NCBI RefSeq assembly: GCF_003635165.1
Contig: NZ_ML058604.1
Location: 62,001-126,000 of the forward strand
From: Burkholderia sp. Nafp2/4-1b
GTDB lineage: Bacteria > Pseudomonadota > Gammaproteobacteria > Burkholderiales > Burkholderiaceae
Reading direction: 5' to 3'
Length of the DNA: 64,000 nucleotides
The position numbers and the translations under genes are program-made. Each line of letters starts with the position of its first letter. Within the stretch, counting starts at the first letter, position 1. A model generated the notes under the pieces. The model had not been told where the DNA came from. It saw only the letters and a list, made by a program, of their open reading frames with translations, and searched no databases. Below are positions 8,552 through 16,500 of this stretch, piece by piece.

Positions 8552-9894
8552 GCGCGACCAGCGTGACGATGGCGACGAGAGCTACGACGGCGACCAAAGC
8601 GGCGACGGCGACTGAACCGGCGACCACGGCAAACACGGCGAATACGGCGAATACGGCGAATACGGCGAATACGGCGAATACGCCGAATACGGCAAACACC
8701 ACGCGCGGCGCACTGGACGGCCTGAAGGTCGCCGACCTGAGCCGCGTGCTGGGCGGCCCGTACTGCACGCAGGCACTCGCCGACCACGGCGCGACGGTGA
8801 TCAAGATCGAGCCGCCCGACGGTGACGAGACGCGCGGCTGGGGCCCACCGTTCCTCGGCGACACCGCGTGGTACTTCATGGGCGTGAACCGCAACAAGGA
8901 AGGGCTTGCGCTCGACCTGTCCCGCGACGAAGGGCGCGCGATCCTGTGGCGGCTGCTCGAAGACGCCGACGTGCTCGTCGAGAACTTCAAGCCCGGCACG
9001 CTCGCGCGCTGGGGGATGGACTATGCACGCGACCTGCAGCCGCGTTTCCCGCGCCTGATCCACTGCGCGGTGACGGGGTTCGGCGACGACGGCCCGCTCG
9101 GCGGGTTGCCGGGCTACGACGCGGTGATCCAGGCGATGGCCGGGCTGATGAGCGTGAACGGCGAGCGCGACGGCGCCGCGACGCGCATCGGGCTGCCGAT
9201 CGTCGACATGGTCACGGGCCTCAACGCGCTCGCCGGCATCCTGCTCGCGCTCGCGGAGCGCGAGAAGAGCGGGCAGGGCCAGTCGATCGACATCGCGCTG
9301 TACGACTGCGGCGTGTCGCTGCTGCATCCGCACCTGCCGAACTTCTTCGGCTCCGGGCGCGTGCCCGAGCGCAGCGGCAACGCACATCCGAACATCGCAC
9401 CGTACGACAGCTATCGCACGGCGACCGTGCCGATCTTCCTCGCGGTCGGCAACGATCGTCAGTTCGCCCGCCTGGTCGCGCATCTCGGTGCGCCGGCGCT
9501 TGCGAACGATCCGCGCTTCGTCGACAACCGCAGCCGCTGCGCGCACCGGTCCGAGCTGAAGGTCGAGCTCGAGGTGCGGCTGACTGCCCATCCATGCGAG
9601 CCGCTCGCGCGCGACCTGATGGCGGCAGGCGTGCCGTGCGGGCCGGTGCGCACGGTCGCCGACGTCGCGCGCGATCCGCACGCGCTGCATCGCGAACTGT
9701 TCGTCGAGATCGGCGCGTATCGCGGAACGGCGTCGCCGGTGAAGCTGTCGCGCACGCCGGCGACCTACCGCTCGCCGCCGCCCGCGCTCGGCCGCGACAC
9801 GCGCGCGGTGCTCGACCGCCTCGGTGTCGATCCCGCGCTCCAGCAGCAACTGCTCGACGCAGGCGTGCTGACAGTCGCGCCGGACCCGACATGA
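8548..9894 (+). CDS. Family III CoA-transferase (CaiB/BaiF)
   Basis: From residue ~52 the 448-residue protein matches CaiB/BaiF enzymes: LDGLKVADLSRVLGGPYCTQALADHGATVIKIEPPDGDETRGWGP, then NRNKEGLALDL, then the catalytic aspartate in LPIVDMVTG (Asp220). It transfers CoA between a donor acyl-CoA and an organic acid. Ahead of the domain is a non-conserved tail of Ala, Thr and Asn encoded by a 9-bp tandem repeat (8632-8694). The start overlaps the dehydrogenase stop. Together these genes suggest activation then dehydrogenation of an organic acid. Confidence 0.88.
   Translation: MSATSVTMATRATTATKAATATEPATTANTANTANTANTANTANTPNTANTTRGALDGLKVADLSRVLGGPYCTQALADHGATVIKIEPPDGDETRGWGPPFLGDTAWYFMGVNRNKEGLALDLSRDEGRAILWRLLEDADVLVENFKPGTLARWGMDYARDLQPRFPRLIHCAVTGFGDDGPLGGLPGYDAVIQAMAGLMSVNGERDGAATRIGLPIVDMVTGLNALAGILLALAEREKSGQGQSIDIALYDCGVSLLHPHLPNFFGSGRVPERSGNAHPNIAPYDSYRTATVPIFLAVGNDRQFARLVAHLGAPALANDPRFVDNRSRCAHRSELKVELEVRLTAHPCEPLARDLMAAGVPCGPVRTVADVARDPHALHRELFVEIGAYRGTASPVKLSRTPATYRSPPPALGRDTRAVLDRLGVDPALQQQLLDAGVLTVAPDPT
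8632..8694 (+). repeat. In-frame 9-bp tandem repeat (AATACGGCG-type, 7 copies) encoding Asn-Thr-Ala
   Basis: Seven tandem copies of a 9-bp unit encode repeated Asn-Thr-Ala near the N-terminus of the CoA-transferase. The four copies at 8641-8676 are identical, and flanking copies differ by one base. Because the unit is a multiple of three, gain or loss of copies would change tract length and keep the frame. Confidence 0.95.
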
Positions 9895-10059
9895 CCGGCC
9901 GAGGGCGCGCGCAGGTCGGCGTCCCGAGCCGCCCGATCGCAACGTAACGCAGAGCAACGCAACGCAACGTGAAGCACCCCCGCCAGCCGGCGGCGCAAGG
10001 CCGGCCATCCGGCAACGCGCGCGACAGTCGCGCCGCCGATCACAAACATGGAGACATCG

Positions 10060-11472
10060 ATGAGCCGTCCGCAATCCTCGTCCGCCGCGCAGCCGCGGCC
10101 CGGCCGCGCCGCCCTGGCGGCGTTCGTCGGCACCACGATCGAGTGGTACGACTTCTACATCTACGGCACCGCCGCCGCACTCGTGTTCGGCAAGGTGTTC
10201 TTCTCGAGCACGATGGATCCCGGCGTCGCGACGCTGCTCGCGTTCGTCACGTTCTGGGCCGGCTTCGCCGCGCGGCCGCTCGGCGGGATCGTGTTCGGGC
10301 ATCTCGGCGATCGCGTCGGCCGCAAGACCGCGCTCGTGATCACGCTGGTGATGATGGGGCTCGCGACGACCGGCATCGGCCTGCTGCCCGGCTACGCGTC
10401 GATCGGCGTGTGGGCGCCCGCGGGTCTCGTCGTGCTGCGCGTGCTGCAGGGCATCGCGGTCGGCGGCGAGTGGGGCGGCGCGGTACTGATCGCGAGCGAG
10501 AACGCGCCGAAGCATCGCAGCATCCTGTACGCGGCATTCGCGCAACAGGGCTCGCCCACCGGCAACCTGCTCGCCACCGCCGCGTTCTTCGCGCTGAGCG
10601 CGCTGCCGACGCCGTCGTTCCTGATGTGGGGCTGGCGCATTCCATTCCTGCTGTCGGCGGTGCTCGTGATCATCGGGATGGTGATCCGGCTGCGGCTCGA
10701 GGAGTCGATCGACATGCAGCGCGTGCTCGCGCGCAAGCGCACGGTGAAGCTGCCGCTGCGCGACGTCGTGCGCGATCACTGGCCGGTCGTGCTGCTCGCG
10801 GCCGGCACGCTGCCGGTGATCAACGTCACGTATTTCCGCAGCACGTTCGCGCTGTCGTGGGCAACCAAGACGCTCGGCTACGCGCAGGGCACGTTCCTCG
10901 GCATCCTGTCGATCTCGCTCGTCGTGCAGTTCCTGATGCAGCCGGTCGGCGCGTGGTTCGTGTCGAAGGTCGACATGCGCCGCGCGATGTGCTGGATCCT
11001 GATTCCCGAGATCGTGCTGATGCCCGTGATGTTTCATGCGCTCGCGACGCGTTCGTACTGGGTCGCCGTCGCGGGGATGTGCATCTCGACGATCCCGTCG
11101 GCGATGTTCTACGGCGCGGTCGGCGGCGTGCTCGCGCGCGTGTTCCCGGCCAATATCCGCTATACGGGGCTGTCGCTCGCGTATCAGCTGAGCGCGCTCG
11201 TCGTCGGCGGCGGCACGCCGGTGCTCGCGCAGGCGATCCTGAACGCGACCGGCAGCATCGTCGGCGTCGCGATCGCGTCGGGGCTCTATGCGCTCGTGTC
11301 GCTCGCATGCATGCTCGCGCTGCTCAATCGCACCGGCTATCGCGCGGACGAGTTGTCGACGGCGGAGCGCAGCGATGCGGCCGAATGGGGTACTGAAGCC
11401 GCCAACGCCGACAATGCGGCCGGCGAGGCTGCGCAGCCGGACGACCGCGGCACGTTGAAACCGGCGGGGTGA
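10060..11472 (+). CDS. MFS transporter, metabolite:H+ symporter (MHS) family
   Basis: The 470-residue membrane protein has about 12 hydrophobic segments and the MHS hallmarks: GTTIEWYDFYIYGTAAALVFGKVFF in segment 1, RPLGGIVFGHLGDRVGRKTALV in the first cytoplasmic loop, and LQGIAVGGEWGGAVLIASE. Relatives (KgtP, ShiA, ProP, citrate carriers) import organic acids or betaines with protons. ATG at 10060 is preceded by GGAGACATCG; an ATG at 10048 is also in frame but lacks a ribosome site. It follows the CoA-transferase by 165 bp and is likely the importer for that pathway's substrate. The last ~50 residues are hydrophilic. Confidence 0.88.
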   Translation: MSRPQSSSAAQPRPGRAALAAFVGTTIEWYDFYIYGTAAALVFGKVFFSSTMDPGVATLLAFVTFWAGFAARPLGGIVFGHLGDRVGRKTALVITLVMMGLATTGIGLLPGYASIGVWAPAGLVVLRVLQGIAVGGEWGGAVLIASENAPKHRSILYAAFAQQGSPTGNLLATAAFFALSALPTPSFLMWGWRIPFLLSAVLVIIGMVIRLRLEESIDMQRVLARKRTVKLPLRDVVRDHWPVVLLAAGTLPVINVTYFRSTFALSWATKTLGYAQGTFLGILSISLVVQFLMQPVGAWFVSKVDMRRAMCWILIPEIVLMPVMFHALATRSYWVAVAGMCISTIPSAMFYGAVGGVLARVFPANIRYTGLSLAYQLSALVVGGGTPVLAQAILNATGSIVGVAIASGLYALVSLACMLALLNRTGYRADELSTAERSDAAEWGTEAANADNAAGEAAQPDDRGTLKPAG

Positions 11473-11510
11473 GCCGGGCAGGCCGGCGTGATTCAGCACG
11501 CTGGCGAGTC

Positions 11511-11574
11511 GGTGATTCGGTGATGCGGTGATGCGGTGATGCGGTGAGGCGGGTACGCGGTGATGCGGGGAGGC
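11511..11574 (+). repeat. Degenerate 8-bp tandem repeat (GGTGATGC-type)
   Basis: About eight head-to-tail copies of an 8-bp unit are present; copies at 11519-11542 and 11559-11566 match GGTGATGC exactly, and the others differ at one to three positions. Confidence 0.85.
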
Positions 11575-11581
11575 GATAATT

Positions 11582-11617
11582 GGCCGCTCCGGCCGCTCCG
11601 GCCGCTCCGGCCGCTCC
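11582..11617 (+). repeat. Perfect 9-bp tandem repeat GGCCGCTCC x4
   Basis: Four identical head-to-tail copies of a 9-bp unit lie just after the 8-bp array, in non-coding DNA. Confidence 0.95.
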
Positions 11618-11705
11618 GGCGGCACCGGGCGCCGCACGGATCGCGCGCCGCATGGCCTCGACTCGCGCCCAATCGCGCGTCCCAACTCACGCATCCCAAA
11701 AGCAA

Positions 11706-11732
11706 ACGGCACCGTGCGATACACGGTGCCGT
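11706..11732 (-). terminator. Terminator of the Fe(II)-trafficking protein gene
   Basis: An 11-bp perfect stem (11706-11716 with 11722-11732, loop CGATA) is followed on the minus strand by TTGCTTTTG. It lies about 70 bases past the minus-strand stop codon. Confidence 0.65.
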
Positions 11733-11801
11733 CTGCATTTACGCAACGTCACTTCACTTCGCGACGAAGCCGGCCCGGCCGGCCGTCGCGCGCCGCGGCG
11801 C

Positions 11802-12077
11802 TCAGCCTTCGGTCGGCGGCACGTAGCCGGACGCCTGGTCCGCGCCGTCGCCGAAGAAGTACTTCTCGGTCTGCTTCATCAGGTACTGACGCGCGCGCGG
11901 ATCGGCCATGTTCAGACGGTTCTCGTTGATCAGCATCGTCTGCTGCTTGAGCCAGCCTTGCCAGGCTTCCTTCGACACGCTTTCGTAAATGCGCTTGCCG
12001 AGTTCGCCCGGCAGCGGCGGGAAATCGAGACCTTCGGCTTCCTTGCCGAGTTTCGCGCATTGGATCATTCGAGCCAT
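11802..12077 (-). CDS. Probable Fe(2+)-trafficking / oxidative damage protection protein (YggX family)
   Basis: The 91-residue protein begins [21 protein letters not shown] and continues [22 protein letters not shown], matching YggX along its length. Cys7 is the conserved residue of the family. YggX proteins are small cytoplasmic factors linked to iron handling and protection of iron-sulfur enzymes from oxidants. A ribosome site (AGGAGAAGTAC) precedes ATG. It lies 51 bases after argA on the same strand, so cotranscription with argA is likely. Confidence 0.95.
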
Positions 12078-12128
12078 CGTGTACTTCTCCTGTAATCGGT
12101 CTGGGGGGAAGGGCAGTCGTGCCTGCGC

Positions 12129-13508
12129 TCAGAGCTGCTTCATCAGCACGAGCGACTTGCGCTGCCAGTTATAGAGTTTGCGGCGGTCTTCCGGCAGGTC
12201 GTCGACGCTGACCTTGACGAAGCCGCGCTTGAGGAACCAGTGCTCGGTGCGCGTCGTGAGCACGAAGATGTGCGTGAGGCCGCGCGCGCGGGCGCGCTGC
12301 TCGATGCGCTTGAGCAGGCGTTCGCCGTCGCCCGAGCCCTGTGCTTCGGGTGCCACCGTCAGGCACGCCATCTCGCCGATCTTTTCCTGCTGGTACGGAT
12401 ACAGCGCCGCGCAGCCGAACAGCACGCCATCGTGCTCGATCACCGAGAAGTGGTCGATGTCGCGTTCGATCTGGTGGCGGCCGCGCCGCACCAGCGTGCC
12501 GTCCGACTCGAGCGGCTCGATCAGCGACAGGATCCCGCCGACGTCGTCCGGCGTCGCCTCGCGCAGGCTCTCGAGGTTCTCGTACGAGATCATCGTGCCG
12601 ACGCCGTCGTGCAGGAACAGTTCGAGCAGCATGCTGCCGTCGAGCGATTGCGGAATCAGGTGGGCGCGGGTCACGCCGCCGCGGCATGCGCGGATCGAAT
12701 GCTTCAGGAAGAACCCGTCGTCGCCCTGGATGTTGCCGGAATCGAGCAGCTCGGCCGCCGCGTCGAGCGACATTTCACGCACGAGCTCGCCTTCGTCGTC
12801 GACGATGCCGGGCCCGTCGGTCAGGAAGATGATCTTGTCGGCGCGCAGCGCGATCGCGGCGGCGGATGCGACGTCTTCCATCGACAGGTTGAACGCCTCG
12901 CCGGTCGGCGAGAAGCCGAGCGGCGACAGCAGCACGAGCTTGCGGCTCGCGAGCGAATGACGGATCGATTCGGCGTCGATCTTGCGCACGATGCCCGTGT
13001 GCGCGAAATCGACCCCGTCGAGAATCCCCACCGGCCGTGCGGTCACGAAGTTGCCGGACACGACGCTGATGTGCGCATGCGCCATCGGCGAGTTCGGCAG
13101 ACCCTGGCTGATCGCGGCTTCGATGTCGAGACGGACTTCGCCGGCCGCTTCCTTCGCGGATTCGAGCGCGCGCGCATCGGTGATGCGCAGCCCGTGCGAA
13201 AACTCGGATTCGACACCATGCAGGCTCAGCTGCTCCTCGACCTGCGGCCGCGAGCCGTGCACCAGCACGATCTGGATGCCCATCGCCTGCAACAGCGCGA
13301 TGTCGGACACGAGCGCGTTCAGCAGCCCCTGCTGCACCACTTCGCCGCCGAACCCCACGACGAACGTGCTGTTGCGGAACTTGTGGATATAGGGCGCGAC
13401 GGAGCGCATCCAGTCGACGAACTGCGCGTGGCTGGCGGCCGAATCGTCGGCGGCCGGCGGCGTCGCGGCGCCGGTCTGGGCGGGAGGGAGGTCGGTTTGG
13501 GAATTCAT
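12129..13508 (-). CDS. argA: Amino-acid N-acetyltransferase (N-acetylglutamate synthase)
   Basis: The 459-residue protein is of the classical ArgA type. An N-terminal amino-acid kinase-like domain (about residues 30-290, with FVVGFGGEVV, VLVHGSRPQVEEQL and FLTDGPGIV) is fused to a C-terminal GNAT acetyltransferase domain (about 310-455, with GEMACLTVAPEAQGSGDGERLL). It makes N-acetylglutamate from glutamate and acetyl-CoA, the first step of arginine synthesis, and the kinase-like domain senses arginine. The first ~28 residues are low-complexity. No ribosome site precedes ATG; a -10 hexamer ends 8 bases before it. Confidence 0.96.
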   Translation of the reverse strand: MNSQTDLPPAQTGAATPPAADDSAASHAQFVDWMRSVAPYIHKFRNSTFVVGFGGEVVQQGLLNALVSDIALLQAMGIQIVLVHGSRPQVEEQLSLHGVESEFSHGLRITDARALESAKEAAGEVRLDIEAAISQGLPNSPMAHAHISVVSGNFVTARPVGILDGVDFAHTGIVRKIDAESIRHSLASRKLVLLSPLGFSPTGEAFNLSMEDVASAAAIALRADKIIFLTDGPGIVDDEGELVREMSLDAAAELLDSGNIQGDDGFFLKHSIRACRGGVTRAHLIPQSLDGSMLLELFLHDGVGTMISYENLESLREATPDDVGGILSLIEPLESDGTLVRRGRHQIERDIDHFSVIEHDGVLFGCAALYPYQQEKIGEMACLTVAPEAQGSGDGERLLKRIEQRARARGLTHIFVLTTRTEHWFLKRGFVKVSVDDLPEDRRKLYNWQRKSLVLMKQL

Positions 13509-13531
13509 GGGCGGGATTATAATGCGCCCCC
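13509..13531. promoter_or_regulatory. 23-bp divergent promoter gap with palindromic -10 (argA / hrpA)
   Basis: The whole gap between two divergent start codons is 23 bp and contains ATTATAAT (13516-13523). This reads as TATAAT on both strands: 13518-13523 for hrpA and 13521-13516 for argA. It is flanked by GGGCG and CGCCC arms. Predicted +1 positions fall 1-2 bases before each ATG. The -35 elements would lie inside the opposite gene and are poor. Confidence 0.6.
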
Positions 13532-16500
13532 ATGTCGAATGTACCTAAAAGTCCCGCGCCGACGCGGGCCAAAGCGCCGTCGGCGAAGCACCCGGAAGGT
13601 GCAGCCGATGCGCGCCGGCAGCAGGGCGAGCCGCGCCAGCAGCAGCACCAGCAACAGCAGGCGGGCAAGCCGCCGCGCGGACCGCGCGGCGACGACCGGC
13701 GCCGCAACGATGGTCAGCAGGGTCAGCAAGGCCAGCCGGCCGCGAAGGACGCGCCGCAGGCCACCGGCGAGCGCGCGCCGCGTCGCGAGCGTCCGCCGCG
13801 CGCGGCTGTCGCACCGAATCCGGTTCCGCCGATCACGTACCCCGAAAGCCTGCCCGTGTCGGGCAAGCGCGACGAGATCGCGCGCGCGATCGCCGGTCAT
13901 CAGGTCGTCATCGTTTGCGGCGAAACGGGCTCGGGCAAGACCACCCAGCTGCCGAAGATCTGCCTCGATCTCGGCCGCGGTCTCGGCGCCGGCGGCACGG
14001 GCCTGATCGGCCATACGCAGCCGCGGCGCCTCGCCGCGTCGTCGACCGGCCGGCGGATCGCCGAGGAGCTCGGCACGCCGTTCGGCGAAGTGGTCGGCTA
14101 CAAGGTGCGCTTCACCGACAATCTCGCGCCGGGCGCGTCCGTCAAGCTGATGACGGACGGCATCCTGCTCGCCGAGACGCAGACCGATCCGTTGCTGAAG
14201 GCGTACGACACGCTGATCATCGACGAGGCGCACGAGCGCAGCCTGAACATCGACTTCCTGCTCGGCTACCTGAAGGGAATCCTGCCGCGGCGGCCGGACC
14301 TGAAGCTGATCGTCACGTCCGCGACGATCGACGCCGACCGCTTCGCGCGCCATTTCGGCAGCGACGAGCGTCCGGCGCCCGTGATCGAGGTGAGCGGGCG
14401 GCTGTATCCGGTCGAGATGCGCTACCGGCCGGTGGCCGAGGATCGCCCGGCCGTGAAGAACGCGGAAGGCACGGGCGGCCGCGATCGCGTGAAGACCGCG
14501 CGCGAAGCCGAACGCGACCTGATGGACGCGATCGTCGACGCGGTCGACGAGCTGTGTCGCGAAGGCCCCGGCGACGTGCTGGTGTTCCTGCCCGGCGAGC
14601 GCGAGATCCGCGAGGCGGCTGAAGCGCTGCGCAAGCACCATCCGCCGCATACCGAGATCCTGCCGTTGTTCGCGCGGCTGTCGGCGGCCGACCAGGACAA
14701 GGTGTTCAAGGCGTCGAACGCGCGCCGCATCGTGCTCGCGACCAACGTGGCCGAAACCTCGCTGACGGTGCCGGGCATCCGCTACGTCGTCGACACCGGT
14801 CTCGCGCGCGTGAAGCGCTATTCGTACCGGAACAAGGTCGAGCAGCTGCAGGTCGAGTCGATCTCGCAGGCCGCCGCGAACCAGCGCGCGGGCCGCTGCG
14901 GCCGCGTGGCCGACGGCGTGTGCATCCGCTTGTACGAGGAAAGCGACTACCAGGCGCGCGCACGCTTCACCGATCCCGAAATCCTGCGCTCGTCGCTCGC
15001 ATCGGTGATCCTGCGGATGAAGTCGCTGCACCTGACCGCGATCGAATCGTTCCCGTTTCTCGAGCCGCCGCCCGGCCGCGCGATCGCGGACGGCTACCAG
15101 CTGCTCAACGAACTCGGCGCGGTCGACGACGACAACGCGCTGACGCCGCTCGGCCGCGAACTCGCGCGGCTGCCGCTCGACCCGCGCGTCGGCCGGATGA
15201 TTCTCGCCGCGCGCGACCAGCAGTCGCTGCGCGAGGTGCTGATCATCGCGAGCGCGCTGTCGGTGCAGGACCCGCGCGACCGTCCGATCGAAGCGCAGGA
15301 GCAGGCCGACCAGGCGCATCGCCGGTTCGCCGACGAGCGTTCCGAATTCCTGCAGTGGCTGAAGATCTGGGCGTGGTTCGAAGAGGCCGTCGCGCACAAG
15401 AAATCGAATCGCCAGCTGATCGACGCATGCCGGCAGAATTTCCTGTCGCACCTGCGGCTGCGCGAATGGCGCGACGTTCATTCGCAGTTGTTGACGGTCG
15501 TGCGCGAGCACGGCTGGCGGTTGAACGAGGTCGAGGCGACCTACGAACAGGTGCATCTGGCCCTGTTGACGGGCCTGCTCGGCAACCTCGGGATGAAAGC
15601 CGACGACGATCCGCACTACCTCGGCGCGCGCGGGATCAAGTTCTACCTGTGGCCGGGCTCCGCGCTCGCGAAGAAGGCGGGCCGCTGGGTGATGGCGGCC
15701 GAACTCGTCGAGACGAGCCGGCTGTACGCGCGCTGCCTCGCGAAGATCGAGCCGGAGTGGGTCGAGAAGATCGGCGCGCACCTGCTGAAGAAATCGCTGT
15801 CGGAGCCGCACTGGGAGAAGCGTCCGGCACAGGTCAGCGCGTTCGAGCGCGCGACGCTGTACGGGCTGCCGATCTACCACCGCCGGCGCGTCGCGTTCGG
15901 CCAGCAGGATCCGGCGCGCGCGCGCGAGCTGTTCATCCGCGGCGCGCTGGTCGAAGGCGAGTTCGACACGAAGCTGCCGTTCTTCGCGCACAACCGCAAG
16001 CTGCTCGCCGACATCGAGCAGCTCGAGCACAAGTCGCGCCGGCAGGACGTGCTGGTCGACGACGAGCTGATCTACGCGTACTACGACCACGCGATTCCGG
16101 AGGGCATCCACACGGGCGCGGCGTTCGAGCGCTGGTATCGCGACGAGGTGAAGAAGGGCGGGCAAGCGGAGGACAAGGCGCGGCTGCTGTACCTGTCGCG
16201 TGACGACCTGATGCGCCACGAGGCGGCCGGCGTGACGACGGAGCTGTTCCCGAAGCGCGCGACGATGGCCGGCGTCGAGATGGCGCTGACCTACCATTTC
16301 GAGCCCGGCACGCCGCGCGACGGCGTGACGCTCGCGGTGCCGCTCTTCGCGCTGAACCAGGTCGACGCGCGCCGCTGCGAATGGCTCGTGCCGGGGATGC
16401 TGAAGGAAAAGGTGCAGCTGCTCTTGAAGTCGCTGCCGCAGAAACTGCGCCGGCATTGCGTGCCGCTGCCCGAGTACGCGGCCGGCTTCGTCGAGCGCAC

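Larger units (their letters stand above)
11473..11801. other. Gene-free stretch holding two tandem arrays and a terminator
   Basis: These 329 bases lie between the convergent MHS transporter and Fe-trafficking genes. They contain a degenerate 8-bp array, a perfect 9-bp array and the terminator of the minus-strand gene. I see no credible coding sequence or structural RNA. Confidence 0.7.

Noticed and set aside
2545..11617. Short tandem arrays as possible CRISPR
   Set aside because: Units are 8-9 bp with no spacers between them and no cas genes are present.
8380..11724. 1114-codon minus-strand open frame
   Set aside because: It covers three well-identified plus-strand genes and has no recognisable motif; a composition artefact.
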